Shown here piece after piece: positions 46,125 to 55,705 of a DNA stretch of 64,000 bases. A model generated the notes under the pieces. That model searched no databases. It had not been told where the DNA came from and saw only the letters and a program-made list of their open reading frames with translations. The stretch is taken from assembly GCA_018433945.1 (NCBI GenBank), contig JAHDQF010000037.1, positions 1 through 64,000 of the forward strand, written 5' to 3'. Within the stretch, counting starts at the first letter, position 1; each line of letters begins with the position of its first letter. This stretch comes from Proteiniphilum sp. Lineage in GTDB: Bacteria > Bacteroidota > Bacteroidia > Bacteroidales > Dysgonomonadaceae. The translations under genes were made by a program, and so were the position numbers.

Positions 46125-46781
46125 CTAAAAACCGATATGAAACAAATCAGAGAGGGAATCGATCCTTATCTGGCTGAAGAATGATTCAATCAGGTTTGCA
46201 CCTGCCACTACCCGGAACAGTACGATCATATAGATGATGCCATATATACCCCCCGTGATATGCGCGGAGTGGTTGATGTTCCCGGATTCTTTTTTGTCCA
46301 GCGACATTGAGATCAGCAAAAAGATAATTCCGAAAAGGAATGCAGGCAGCATGACCGGGATAAAGAGAATGCCCATGAAATTCATCGGATTGATCAGCAT
46401 GTATGCGAAGATCACAGCCGAAACGGCTCCCGACGCGCCCAGGCTATGGTAGTTTCTGTTCTCTTTCTGTTTGAAGTAGGTTGGCAAGATAGAGACCGGC
46501 AGTGCAGTGAGGTAAAGGATGATAAAACAAAGGGCTCCCCAATTTTCGCCCAATTGTATTTTGCAGAATCTCTCGATGTCCATTCCAAAAAAATAGAGTG
46601 TGAACATGTTAAAGATCAGGTGCATGTAATCGGCATGGAGAAAGCCATAGGTGAACAACCGGTGCCATTCACCGCTCCGTACCGCCGGCGGATAAAAGAT
46701 CATCCTATTCATCATTGAATGCTCTCTGAATGCAAGAATAGAGATGATGGAGGTAAGCACGATAAGGATGATTGTTATCAT
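46125..46781 (-). CDS. Rhomboid-family intramembrane serine protease
   Basis: 218 residues with about six membrane helices. HLIFNMFTLYFFG gives the HxxxN of helix 2; HSLGASGAVSAVIFAYM carries the catalytic Ser; the catalytic His is in HSAHITGGIYGII. All three are present, so it should be active. Its start overlaps the preceding isomerase-like gene by four bases. The substrate is unknown. Confidence 0.9.
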   Translation of the reverse strand: MITIILIVLTSIISILAFREHSMMNRMIFYPPAVRSGEWHRLFTYGFLHADYMHLIFNMFTLYFFGMDIERFCKIQLGENWGALCFIILYLTALPVSILPTYFKQKENRNYHSLGASGAVSAVIFAYMLINPMNFMGILFIPVMLPAFLFGIIFLLISMSLDKKESGNINHSAHITGGIYGIIYMIVLFRVVAGANLIESFFSQIRIDSLSDLFHIGF

Positions 46782-47611
46782 CCGGAAATCTTTGTTGCAA
46801 CAATCACACCTCTGAAATACCCGATTGATTCGGCTATCCCCTGGAGTGGATCTTTCATGTTTCGTTCATGTTCGAGACTGCACATACCGGTATATCCTAC
46901 CTCACGGAGCATGCGTACAAAAGCCGGAAAATCGATGATGCCACGGCCGATCTCCACCGAATATCCGGCCTTGGAGGCTCCCGTAACGTCCTTGATGTGA
47001 ATGTCGAAAACGCGGCTTTGGTATTTCTTCAGATCTTCCACCGGATCCTTGCCGTTGCGGGTGTCATGACCCACATCGAGGCACATGCCGATGCGCGGAT
47101 CGAGATCCTTCACATGGTTCCACACGTCGTCGGCATCGGGATACAATGGCATATCAGGGCCATGGAGGTGAATGGCGAAATGAAAATCATACTCTTTTAC
47201 CTTTTTTTCCACATAGGGCAGCAGCTCATAGTTGGGAACCCCCACAATCAGCTTTACACCCACTCGTTTCGCGTAAGCGAACGCATCGTCGATCTCTTTT
47301 TCCGAGCGCATATAGATGGGACCAACGGCATAACCGGTCACTCCTTTCGAAGCAAGCTTGGCATGAAAGTCGGCAATCTCCTGGTCGCTGCTGTTCAGCG
47401 GGAGATGAAAGTCTTTGATGCACAGATACTTTACATCACATTTCTCCATCATTTCCAGTGACTTGTCGAGATCGAAGTTCACAAAGCTGAAACCAGCCAT
47501 AGCGACCTTGAATTTTTCAAAACTGTCGGGAGCGGGTTGCGGATCGGGACGATCCTGAGCAGAAATCAGGAATGAAAATAAGAGTCCTGTGAAAATGAGT
47601 ATTTTTTTCAT
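46778..47611 (-). CDS. Secreted xylose isomerase-like TIM-barrel protein
   Basis: 277 residues. A signal peptide (MKKILIFTGLLFSFLISAQD) is followed by an AP-endonuclease/sugar isomerase-like barrel: VKYLCIKDFHLPL, FHFAIHLHGPD, RIGMCLDVGHDTRNG, DIHIKDV and CSLEHERN supply the usual His, Asp and Glu metal ligands. It is exported, likely to the periplasm, and may act on a sugar or cyclitol. First gene of the run ending in murA; a -7 element TACCTTTG lies at 47650-47643. Confidence 0.83.
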   Translation of the reverse strand: MKKILIFTGLLFSFLISAQDRPDPQPAPDSFEKFKVAMAGFSFVNFDLDKSLEMMEKCDVKYLCIKDFHLPLNSSDQEIADFHAKLASKGVTGYAVGPIYMRSEKEIDDAFAYAKRVGVKLIVGVPNYELLPYVEKKVKEYDFHFAIHLHGPDMPLYPDADDVWNHVKDLDPRIGMCLDVGHDTRNGKDPVEDLKKYQSRVFDIHIKDVTGASKAGYSVEIGRGIIDFPAFVRMLREVGYTGMCSLEHERNMKDPLQGIAESIGYFRGVIVATKISG

Positions 47612-47642
47612 GATTGCAAATATTTATGCGTGTGTTTGAGCA

Positions 47643-47650
47643 CAAAGGTA
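47643..47650 (-). promoter_or_regulatory. -7 element of the isomerase-rhomboid-murBA run
   Basis: TACCTTTG on the minus strand, 32 bp before the first gene. Confidence 0.5.
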
Positions 47651-47752
47651 CTTATTTTTTGAAACGGGGAGAGGAATTTTTTAAAAAGATAATCCTCCTA
47701 TTTATTGATCTCTCAAAATGAAAGTGGGTAAACGAGATAAGCAAAATCCTTT

Positions 47753-47760
47753 TACCTTTG
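47753..47760 (+). promoter_or_regulatory. -7 element of the rsmF-like gene
   Basis: TACCTTTG on +, 19 bp before the start, giving a very short leader. Confidence 0.5.
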
Positions 47761-47779
47761 TAATCTAAAGTGTTGATAA

Positions 47780-49192
47780 ATGAAATTGCCCGCTGATTTT
47801 ATCCAATCCATCCGTTCGCTTTTGGGTGAAGAGACGCAACTGCTTCAGTCCGCTCTGGCGGAAGATAATCCTGTCAGCATCCGCCTGAATCCGTTCAAAA
47901 AACAGCGTAACCCCCTGTCGTTTGAACACCCTGTAGCGCGTGTGCCATGGTCGGATTGGGGATATTATCTCGATGAGCGCCCCGCTTTCACGTTCGACCC
48001 GCTTTTTCATGCTGGTTATTATTATGTACAGGAGGCTTCCTCCATGTTCGTGGAGCAGGTGGTGCGACAGCTGGTGAAAGAGCCTGCAATCTGTCTCGAT
48101 CTCTGTGCAGCCCCCGGCGGAAAATCAGTCAGCCTTCTCTCTGCTTTGCCGGGAGGCAGTCTGCTTGTGAGCAACGAAATCGTCCGTCAACGGGCGAATG
48201 TATTGTCAGAGACCTTGAGCAAATTCGGTCATCCCCATTGTATGGTGACCAATAACGCTCCCGGGGATTTTGCCGCTTTCCCGGAGTTTTTCGATCTGTT
48301 GCTTGTGGATGCCCCCTGTTCCGGCGAGGGCATGTTTCGTAAGGATGAAACGGCCCTGGAGGAGTGGTCACCTCAGCATGTGCAGCTGTGTGCGGCCCGG
48401 CAGAGAAATATCCTGGACGAGGTCTGGGTTGCCCTGAAGCCGGGTGGATTGCTTATCTACAGCACCTGTACCTTTAACCGGGCCGAGAACGAGGAAAATG
48501 CACTATGGGCGGCACGGGAACTGGGTGCTGAGTTTGTACCGGTGGAAATAGATGAAACCTGGGGTATTACCGGATCATTCGATAGGGAGGTAAACGGGTA
48601 TCGGTTTTTTCCGCATAAAACCAAAGGGGAAGGACTCTTTGTGACGGTTTTAAGGAAAACTGCTTCGGCAACTCCACACGAAGTGACCTATTTCCATAAG
48701 CGTAAAAATTTTTTTTCTCCGGTTTCAAAGGAGGTTACGGCATACAGAAACTTCCTGAATCATCCCGATCATTTTGATTTCATGGAAGCTGGCAGCCGGA
48801 TCATTGCACTACCGGCAGCACAATCTGAAATGCTTGTTACTCTGGGAGAAAAGTTGAAAACGGTTGCATTGGGTATCGGGATAGGAGAGCGAAAAGGAAA
48901 GGATTTCATTCCTTCCCATTCACTTGCGTTGAGCTGCGAAATCAATCGGGAAGCATTCATTAACCATGCAGTGTCTTATGCTCAGGCAGTTGCTTACCTC
49001 CGTAAGGAAGCCATCACGCTCAATGATGCACCCAGGGGTTTCATTCTGCTCACCTATTGCAATGAGCCGATCGGGTTTGTAAAGAATATCGGTAACAGGG
49101 CGAATAACCTTTACCCACATGAGTGGCGCATACGTAGTGGTTACTTGCCGGAAACTAGCCCTGAGATACTGACCGGACAGCCGGTTGATTGA
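47780..49192 (+). CDS. rsmF: RsmF/NOL1-Nop2-Sun type RNA m5C methyltransferase
   Basis: 470 residues. The SAM motif is LDLCAAPGGKSVSLLSALPG; DAPCSGEGMFRKD and YSTCTFNRAENEENAL hold the two catalytic cysteines of m5C RNA methyltransferases. The C-terminal domain (about 300-470) is the PUA-like part seen in RsmF (YebU). Probably modifies 16S rRNA. Its stop overlaps by eight bases the upstream start option of the kinase gene. Confidence 0.9.
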   Translation: MKLPADFIQSIRSLLGEETQLLQSALAEDNPVSIRLNPFKKQRNPLSFEHPVARVPWSDWGYYLDERPAFTFDPLFHAGYYYVQEASSMFVEQVVRQLVKEPAICLDLCAAPGGKSVSLLSALPGGSLLVSNEIVRQRANVLSETLSKFGHPHCMVTNNAPGDFAAFPEFFDLLLVDAPCSGEGMFRKDETALEEWSPQHVQLCAARQRNILDEVWVALKPGGLLIYSTCTFNRAENEENALWAARELGAEFVPVEIDETWGITGSFDREVNGYRFFPHKTKGEGLFVTVLRKTASATPHEVTYFHKRKNFFSPVSKEVTAYRNFLNHPDHFDFMEAGSRIIALPAAQSEMLVTLGEKLKTVALGIGIGERKGKDFIPSHSLALSCEINREAFINHAVSYAQAVAYLRKEAITLNDAPRGFILLTYCNEPIGFVKNIGNRANNLYPHEWRIRSGYLPETSPEILTGQPVD

Positions 49193-49217
49193 TATTCATT
49201 TTTTCATTTTTTCTCTT

Positions 49218-50345
49218 ATGTTTACGCGACAAACCCTCACCTATCTCTTCGTGATCCTTGCATCGGTTGTTGGCATCCTCTCTCTCGTGCTCTCCGGCCG
49301 GCTGGTGAAAGAGCTGTCGAAAGAGGAGCGGCAGAAGATGGAGATATGGGCCTTGGCCACTGAGTCGATCTCCCGTGATGCATCCGGTTCGGACCTGTCG
49401 CTGGAATTGAGCATCCTGCAGGGCAATCGTTCCATACCTGTGATTCTGCATGATGAGCAGAGCGGCAGACTGGAGTCACACAACATCAGGCTACCTGATA
49501 AGGATAGGGCTGCTTTTCTTCGTGAGAAGATGAAGCAGTTTGGCAGCAGGCACGAACCTGTGAGATTGACGGAGTTCAATCAAACGCTCTATTTTGATGA
49601 CTCCTACACCTTAAAGCAGCTCCAGTTATTTCCATACATACAGTTTTTTGTCATCGCCCTCTTCATCGGACTTGCTTTTTTTGCACTGAACCGCTCACAA
49701 CGTGCCAGGCAAAACAGTATCTGGGTGGGATTGTCAAAAGAGACCGCCCATCAGTTGGGGACTCCCATCTCTTCACTGATCGCGTGGATCGAGTACCTGA
49801 AGTTGAAAGAGATGGATGCTGCTCTGTTGCGTGAGATTGAGAAAGATACAAACCGTTTGCAGATGATTGCAGAACGATTTTCCAGGATTGGTTCAGTACC
49901 CGATATGCGGGAGACTGATATCCGGGCGGTGGTGAGACAGACGCTTTCATACCTTGAAAAGCGGCTGTCTGATCAGATAACCTTTTCCTTGCTTTTTCCC
50001 GCAGAGCCGGTGCTGGTCTCCATCAATGAGCCGCTGTTCGGGTGGGTGATTGAAAATCTCACGAAGAACGCGGCAGATGCCATGCAAGGGGAGGGGACAA
50101 TCACCTTTCGGTTATCGGAGAAAAAAAATCAGGTTACGCTCGATATCTCTGACAGCGGCAAGGGGGTCGCGAAATCAAATTTCAAAAAAATCTTCTCTCC
50201 CGGTTACACCACCAAAGAACGAGGGTGGGGACTTGGACTTACGCTTGCAAAACGGATCGTGGAGGTGAATCACAACGGGAAAATATATCTGTTGAAATCG
50301 GAGCTGGATAAAGGAACAACATTCAGGATCCTGTTGAGAAGATAG
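49218..50345 (+). CDS. Two-TM sensor histidine kinase
   Basis: 375 residues. Two membrane helices (about 6-25 and 140-160) flank a periplasmic sensor of ~115 residues. The dimerisation box is KETAHQLGTPISSLIAWIEYL with the phospho-His; ENLTKNAADAMQGEG is the N box; DSGKGV and GWGLGLTLAKRIVE are G boxes. No response regulator lies nearby, so it is an orphan. The ATG at 49218 (MFTRQTLTY) is preferred over 49185, whose extra residues overlap rsmF. Confidence 0.88.
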   Translation: MFTRQTLTYLFVILASVVGILSLVLSGRLVKELSKEERQKMEIWALATESISRDASGSDLSLELSILQGNRSIPVILHDEQSGRLESHNIRLPDKDRAAFLREKMKQFGSRHEPVRLTEFNQTLYFDDSYTLKQLQLFPYIQFFVIALFIGLAFFALNRSQRARQNSIWVGLSKETAHQLGTPISSLIAWIEYLKLKEMDAALLREIEKDTNRLQMIAERFSRIGSVPDMRETDIRAVVRQTLSYLEKRLSDQITFSLLFPAEPVLVSINEPLFGWVIENLTKNAADAMQGEGTITFRLSEKKNQVTLDISDSGKGVAKSNFKKIFSPGYTTKERGWGLGLTLAKRIVEVNHNGKIYLLKSELDKGTTFRILLRR

Positions 50346-50432
50346 ATTTTAACCCTTACGGGGTGATCATCGGCTCATGATGCGGAAAATCACCATAAAT
50401 GGATGAATGTTTGAAAAATAAAAAGATTTCGC

Positions 50433-50463
50433 TTGTAAAAGATTCATACTATTCCTATATTTG
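50433..50463 (+). promoter_or_regulatory. Promoter of the coiled-coil/zapA pair
   Basis: TTG (50433-50435), 20-bp spacer, TATATTTG (50456-50463). The leader of about 100 nt has no clear structure. Confidence 0.65.
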
Positions 50464-50568
50464 CCTGAATTTTTGTTTTCATGCGATTATTTCATTTGTG
50501 TGCGTCATGCTGTATGCTACACAGGAGAATCATCTTCTGCAGTGGAATAATTTAGATGCTCGTTACAT

Positions 50569-50859
50569 ATGACGGACGAAAATAACAAGCTGCTTGTTGA
50601 CCTGGAAGTGCGAATCAAACAGGTAATGCTTCTGTGTGATAGGTTGAAAGAGGAGAATGCCGCACTGAAAACGGCATTGGAAAGCAGAGAGCAGAAGATT
50701 GACGAGGTGGTCACAGATCTGAATCAAATGAGAACAAAATATGAGAGTCTGAAGATCGCAAGAACCATCACCGCTGCATCGGTCGATGTGGATGCTGCGA
50801 AACAGCGACTGTCAAAACTGGTGCGAGAAGTTGATAAATGCATAAATTTGTTGAAATAA
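50569..50859 (+). CDS. Small coiled-coil protein upstream of zapA
   Basis: 96 residues, almost all heptad coiled coil (LEVRIKQVMLLCDRLKEENA, then LESREQKIDEVV). No enzyme motif or signal. It is co-transcribed with zapA (19 bp gap). ZapB in E. coli is also a small coiled coil that works with ZapA at the division ring, so a ZapB-like role is a fair inference, but I cannot show homology. Confidence 0.75.
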   Translation: MTDENNKLLVDLEVRIKQVMLLCDRLKEENAALKTALESREQKIDEVVTDLNQMRTKYESLKIARTITAASVDVDAAKQRLSKLVREVDKCINLLK

Positions 50860-50878
50860 CCTTTGAAAAATTTATGTG

Positions 50879-51181
50879 ATGGGCGACGAGAAATTTTTAC
50901 TGACATTGGAGATTGCCGGCAGAAGATACCCTTTGAAAATCAGGAGATCTGATGAACAGGCTTTCCGTGATGCCGCCGCCAGAATAAACAGAAAAATAAA
51001 CCAATACCGTGTTGCTTACGGAGGTGAAAACTCCGGCATGACGACACAGGACTTTATAGCTATGACAGCTATACAGGCATTGGCTGAGAATTTTTCTCTC
51101 GGTGACAAAAATGATACGAAACCCTTTGAAGAGAAGATTGAATCGCTGATCAGTGATCTGGATCACTATCTGAAGCAATAA
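50879..51181 (+). CDS. zapA: Cell division protein ZapA
   Basis: 100 residues. LTLEIAGRRYPLKIRRSDEQ and RDAAARINRKINQYR are typical of the ZapA N-terminal globular part; DFIAMTAIQALAENFS continues it, with a C-terminal coiled coil. Binds and bundles FtsZ. The ATG at 50879 is preferred over the overlapping GTG at 50876. Confidence 0.88.
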   Translation: MGDEKFLLTLEIAGRRYPLKIRRSDEQAFRDAAARINRKINQYRVAYGGENSGMTTQDFIAMTAIQALAENFSLGDKNDTKPFEEKIESLISDLDHYLKQ

Positions 51182-51235
51182 CTCATTTTCCTGCCAGGGC
51201 AGGAGCCAACCAACGCACCCTATTCGTTACACAGC

Positions 51236-51266
51236 AAACGCATGTGTTTGAATGAGTGCGTTTTTG
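51236..51266 (+). terminator. Possible zapA terminator
   Basis: Arms aaacgca (51236-51242) and tgcgttt (51257-51263) with a 14-nt loop and a run of Ts. The stem is only 7 bp, so this is a moderate candidate. Confidence 0.5.
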
Positions 51267-51410
51267 TATTATTGTCATACTGCTGATTAAGTGAGGCAGT
51301 AATGCGTTTAAGGAAAATAGAATAGGCAAGCATATATAGTCATATATATAGAGAATAGAGAAACCTCTTCCAGCACTGCGTAGAGCAGTTGCAGGGAGGT
51401 GAATATTAAT
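51267..51410 (+). ncRNA. Structured gap between zapA and rny; possible 6S-like RNA or rny leader
   Basis: No reading frame. It holds a tactgc/gcagta hairpin near 51280-51300 and a stronger nested hairpin at 51363-51400 (acctc/gaggt outside, actgc/gcagt inside) just before rny. 6S RNA lies next to zapA in proteobacteria, so a 6S RNA is conceivable here; I cannot trace a 6S secondary structure, and a leader of rny is equally possible. Confidence 0.25.
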
Positions 51411-51427
51411 CAATAACAATCATAAGT

Positions 51428-52957
51428 ATGGAAATAGTAATAGGAATTATCGGACTGGTTATCGGGGTGGTGATCGCCTGGTACCTGACCGGTAAGACGG
51501 CCAATTCGCGAGCTCAGAAGATTTTGAGCGATGCGGAAAAAGATGCCGGTGTGATCAAACAGAAGATGCTGCTGGAGGCCAAGGAGGAGTCCATGGCTAT
51601 GAAAGCTGAGGCCGAAAAACAGGCCAACGCCAGGGTGACCAAGATCCAATTGACCGAGAACAGGCTTAAGCAGCGAGAGATGTCGCTCAACCAGAAACAG
51701 GAAGAGCTGAATAAAAAATCGACCGAGCTCGATGAATTCAAACAGAGCATCCTCACTCAACAAGAGTTCCTGGAGAAGAAAAACAACGAACTGGATCGGC
51801 TCCATCGGCAATCGGTGGAAAGGTTGGAAGCCATCTCCGGCATGTCTGCTGAGGAGGCAAAGGAGCGGCTGGTGGAATCACTGAAAGAGGAGGCCAAGAC
51901 CAATGCCCAGTCCTATATCAACGACATCATGGAAGAGGCGAAGATGACCGCCAACAAGGAGGCCAAGCGCATCGTGATCCAGTCGATCCAGCGGGTAGCT
52001 ACCGAGACCTCCATCGAAAACTCAGTCACCGTCTTCCACATCGATTCTGATGAGGTAAAGGGACGGATCATTGGTCGTGAAGGTCGCAACATCCGTGCAT
52101 TAGAAGCTGCTACCGGTGTAGAGATCGTGGTGGATGACACCCCCGAGGCCATCGTCCTCAGTGGTTTTGATCCGGTACGGCGCGAGATCGCCCGCCTCTC
52201 ACTCCACCAGTTGGTGGCCGATGGACGGATCCATCCTGCCCGCATAGAGGAGGTGGTCTCCAAAGTGAACAAACAGATTGAGGAGGAGATCATTGAGACC
52301 GGTAAGCGTACCGTGATTGACCTGGGTATCCATGGCTTACACCCGGAGCTGATCCGCATGGTGGGAAAAATGAAGTATCGCTCATCGTATGGTCAGAACC
52401 TGCTGCAACACTCACGTGAGGTGGCCAACCTCTGCGCCATCATGGCCTCCGAGCTGGGGCTGAACCCGAAGAAAGCGAAACGTGCCGGCCTACTGCATGA
52501 CATCGGTAAGGTGCCCGATGATGAACCGGAGCTGCCACACGCAGTACTGGGGATGAAGCTGGCGGAGAAGTATAAGGAGAAACCTGATATCTGCAACGCC
52601 ATTGGTTCACACCATGATGAGGTGGAGATGAACACGCTGCTGGCACCCATCGTACAGGTATGCGATGCCATCTCAGGAGCTCGTCCCGGAGCCCGCAGGG
52701 AGATTGTGGAGGCTTATATCAAGCGACTGAACGACCTGGAGAACCTGGCACTCTCTTATCCTGGTGTAGTCAAAACGTATGCCATCCAGGCGGGGCGTGA
52801 GCTGCGCGTGATTGTGGGTGCCGACAAGATTGACGACAAGGATACCGAAAAGCTGTCGGATGAGATCGCGAGGAAGATCCAGACCGAGATGACCTATCCC
52901 GGTCAGGTGAAGATCACGGTGATACGTGAAACCAGGGCAGTCAGCTATGCGAAGTAA
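51428..52957 (+). CDS. rny: Ribonuclease Y
   Basis: 509 residues. An N-terminal membrane helix ([18 protein letters not shown]), a long charged coiled coil to about 200, a KH domain ([19 protein letters not shown] near 215) and an HD domain ([11 protein letters not shown] near 360) with the His-Asp metal site. A membrane-bound endoribonuclease that starts mRNA decay. Length is normal. Confidence 0.95.
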   Translation: MEIVIGIIGLVIGVVIAWYLTGKTANSRAQKILSDAEKDAGVIKQKMLLEAKEESMAMKAEAEKQANARVTKIQLTENRLKQREMSLNQKQEELNKKSTELDEFKQSILTQQEFLEKKNNELDRLHRQSVERLEAISGMSAEEAKERLVESLKEEAKTNAQSYINDIMEEAKMTANKEAKRIVIQSIQRVATETSIENSVTVFHIDSDEVKGRIIGREGRNIRALEAATGVEIVVDDTPEAIVLSGFDPVRREIARLSLHQLVADGRIHPARIEEVVSKVNKQIEEEIIETGKRTVIDLGIHGLHPELIRMVGKMKYRSSYGQNLLQHSREVANLCAIMASELGLNPKKAKRAGLLHDIGKVPDDEPELPHAVLGMKLAEKYKEKPDICNAIGSHHDEVEMNTLLAPIVQVCDAISGARPGARREIVEAYIKRLNDLENLALSYPGVVKTYAIQAGRELRVIVGADKIDDKDTEKLSDEIARKIQTEMTYPGQVKITVIRETRAVSYAK

Positions 52958-52976
52958 AACGGCTGCATGACTTTTT

Positions 52977-53020
52977 TCACCAACAAAAAAGGAGCCTGAG
53001 CGCTCCTTTTTTGTTGGTGA
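52977..53020. terminator. Bidirectional terminator between rny and the GH57 gene
   Basis: A perfect 19-bp inverted repeat (52977-52995 and 53002-53020) with a 6-nt loop. ggagc/gctcc is its core, flanked by A6 on the left and T6 on the right, so it can stop transcription from both convergent genes. Confidence 0.9.
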
Positions 53021-53030
53021 TTAAGTTCCT

Positions 53031-54371
53031 TTATTTCTCTTTTTGAGTTGTTTTTCCTTTTCCTTTCTCTACCAGCAGCTCCTCGTTGGTGCCAATCACG
53101 GTTTTCAACTCCGACTGAAGCCGCTTGATCTCCATCTCCTGGTTGTGGATGATGGTGAGCAATGCATTTAGCTCTTCGTTATCGACCGTGTCGGGGTATT
53201 GTGCCCTCACGCGGGCGATGAAGTCGCTCAGGACATTCATGTAGTTGTTGAATGCATCATAGGGCGACATGTAGGGGCTGAACTGGCTCTGTCCCGAGCC
53301 GAAATGCTTGGTTGACATGTAGTAAAAATGGTCGCTCGACTGCAGGTAGATCCAGTCCTGCTTGAGGCGCCGGTCGGTGCAGAGACGCACCCTCTCACCT
53401 ACCTCATAGAGCGATTTGAGTGCACTCTGCTGTAGTTTGTTGCCGAGCCAGGCACTTACATCCCGCTCTTCGTCGGACCAGGATATGGTGTTGGGAACAA
53501 GCATGGAGTCGATGGCCTCGTGACTGTCGAGTGCTTCGCCTGGAGTGGTGAAGCCGATTCCATTCTCGAATGCAAATCGGGGCAACGCCTTGAAGAACTC
53601 GAAGATGCCGGTATGTGCCGGTTGCAGATTCCCCAGAGTCTCATAGTTCATAAATAGGTTGATCAACTCCTCCTCCGGCGGGGTGGCCGCAATCCATGCA
53701 ATAAACTTATCTGCTGTCAGCGGATACTCATGCCAGCTATAGTTGGAAAAGCGATAGGTGATATCGTCACTGAAGCGGCTGTTCTTCAGCAATAGTTTTA
53801 AACCGGGTCGGGTCGCAGCATGATAGACATAGTTAGGGCTTTTCCATCCCAGCACATGCTTAGCCCCTTCAGTGATCATTTTGGTGTATCCCATGTCATA
53901 AACCTGTTCGGCGATCTCATCGGAATAGATCAGCTCGGTGTTGCGTAGCACCGTTGGTTTCATCCCGAAGAGCATCTCAATGCGCTCAGCATGCTGTTGC
54001 ACCTGGTTGCGGAACTCCTCCGGGTCGAACAGGCTGGCCAGCGAGTGAGCGTAGGTCTCGGTAAGGAACTCCACATGACCTGTCTTTGCCAGTTCACGGA
54101 AGCCGTCGATCACTTCAGGAGCAAAGATCTCCATCTGCTCCAGTGCCACACCGGAGATGGAGAAAGCAACCTTGAACTTTCCCTTGTACTGATTGATCAG
54201 ATCGAGCAACATCCGGTTGGCTGGCACGTAGGAGCGGGCGGCGATCTGTTGTAGGATCTCCTCATTGGCATAGTCATCGAAATAGTAATGGTCCCTGCCG
54301 ATATTGAAAAAGCGATATCTCTTTAACCGGAATGGTTGGTGGATCTGGAAATAAAAGCAAATATTTTTCAT
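53031..54371 (-). CDS. Glycoside hydrolase family 57 (alpha-glucan-acting)
   Basis: 446 residues. FYFQIHQPFRL has the family HQP; GHVEFLTETYAHS and RNTELIYSDEIAEQVYDMGY are the next conserved regions, the latter probably with the catalytic Glu; FMNYETLGNLQ is a further conserved block. A C-terminal coiled coil ends in KTTQKEK. Members act on alpha-1,4 glucans as amylases or transferases. No signal peptide, so cytoplasmic. Third gene of a glycogen operon. Confidence 0.9.
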   Translation of the reverse strand: MKNICFYFQIHQPFRLKRYRFFNIGRDHYYFDDYANEEILQQIAARSYVPANRMLLDLINQYKGKFKVAFSISGVALEQMEIFAPEVIDGFRELAKTGHVEFLTETYAHSLASLFDPEEFRNQVQQHAERIEMLFGMKPTVLRNTELIYSDEIAEQVYDMGYTKMITEGAKHVLGWKSPNYVYHAATRPGLKLLLKNSRFSDDITYRFSNYSWHEYPLTADKFIAWIAATPPEEELINLFMNYETLGNLQPAHTGIFEFFKALPRFAFENGIGFTTPGEALDSHEAIDSMLVPNTISWSDEERDVSAWLGNKLQQSALKSLYEVGERVRLCTDRRLKQDWIYLQSSDHFYYMSTKHFGSGQSQFSPYMSPYDAFNNYMNVLSDFIARVRAQYPDTVDNEELNALLTIIHNQEMEIKRLQSELKTVIGTNEELLVEKGKGKTTQKEK

Positions 54372-54392
54372 ACGTTTATGTTTTTGATCTTT

Positions 54393-55649
54393 CTACATGA
54401 GGCTGTCATAGATCCGGCGAATTTTCAGCCCGGCATCTTCCCATTTGATGTTGTCCACCTCTTTTTTCCCTTCAATCCGCAAATGTTCAGCCATGGCCGG
54501 ATAGGTGCAGATAGAGTAGATGGCGTCGGCCATTGCATCCACATCCCAGTAATCGATTTTGATCACGTTATGCAGGATCTCCGAGCAACCCGACTGGTAG
54601 GAGATGATACTCGGTACACCGCACTGCATCGCCTCAAGAGGGGAGATACCGAACGGCTCTGACACAGAAGGCATCACATATACATCGCTCGACTTGAGCA
54701 ACTCATACACCTGCTTGCCGCGGAGGAAACCGGTGAAATGGAACTTGTGAGCGATCCCCCTGTCGGCTACCAGCTGGATCATCTGATCCATCATATCACC
54801 GCTGCCGGCCATCACGAAGCGGATGTGATCTGTTTTACGGATCACCTGGGTGGCCGCATCCACGAAAAACTCAGGTCCTTTCTGCATGGTAATCCTGCCC
54901 AGAAAAGTGGCCACTTTGTCTGGCAGACCCGACTGACGTTCAATGGCCTCAATCTCGGGACTGAGAGGATCCACCGCGTTATGTACGGTGGTTACTTTCC
55001 AGGAAGGCTGATGATAATTTTCAATGACGGTCTTGCGCGTCAGGTTGCTGACGCAGATGATGTGGTCACAGTTATCCATGCCATTTTTTTCAATGCCGTA
55101 AACTATCGGGTTGGGTTTGCCGCGACTGCGGTCGAACTCAGTGGCATGCACATGGATGACCAGTGGTTTACCGGTCACGCTCCTGGCGTGAAGACCGGCC
55201 GGGTAGGTGAGCCAGTCGTGAGCATGAATGACATCAAAGGGGTAGGAGCGTGCAATCACCCCGGCAACAATTGAATAGTTGTTGGTCTCTTCGAGGATGT
55301 TGTTCGGATATCTGCCGGAAAACTCCATGCATCCCAGATCGTTGGTATGCATGTAGCTGAAGTCGGCGTAGATATGGTCGCGCAGATGAAAATACTCTTT
55401 CGGATCCATGTATTTTCCCAGACGAGCCTGTGCCTTCTCCCAGCTCACGTCACGCCAGACGATGGGGGTGTTGTTGGCACCGATGATCTTCAAAAAACTT
55501 TGGTCTTCATCACCCCACGGCCTGGGGATCACGAAGGTGATCTCCATATCCTCCTGTTGCGCCATTCCCCTGGTGAGCCCATAGCTGGCTGTCCCCAGGC
55601 CTCCCAATATATGTGGCGGAAACTCCCAGCCAAACATTAATGCCTTCAT
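54393..55649 (-). CDS. Glycosyltransferase family 4 (glycogen/starch synthase-like)
   Basis: 418 residues. FGWEFPPHILGGLGTASYGL at the N terminus, FDVIHAHDWLTYPAGLHA, the FLGRITMQKGPEFFVDA hinge and the donor-site E-x7-E in EPFGISPLEAMQ show a GT-B retaining transferase. The N terminus recalls glycogen synthases. It lies between the debranching enzyme and GH57 genes, so alpha-glucan synthesis is likely. Confidence 0.88.
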   Translation of the reverse strand: MKALMFGWEFPPHILGGLGTASYGLTRGMAQQEDMEITFVIPRPWGDEDQSFLKIIGANNTPIVWRDVSWEKAQARLGKYMDPKEYFHLRDHIYADFSYMHTNDLGCMEFSGRYPNNILEETNNYSIVAGVIARSYPFDVIHAHDWLTYPAGLHARSVTGKPLVIHVHATEFDRSRGKPNPIVYGIEKNGMDNCDHIICVSNLTRKTVIENYHQPSWKVTTVHNAVDPLSPEIEAIERQSGLPDKVATFLGRITMQKGPEFFVDAATQVIRKTDHIRFVMAGSGDMMDQMIQLVADRGIAHKFHFTGFLRGKQVYELLKSSDVYVMPSVSEPFGISPLEAMQCGVPSIISYQSGCSEILHNVIKIDYWDVDAMADAIYSICTYPAMAEHLRIEGKKEVDNIKWEDAGLKIRRIYDSLM

Positions 55650-55705
55650 CTCTATTTTTTTGATGATCGCTGATCACCTTTCTGGATCTCAGTCAAATCA
55701 GTTGT

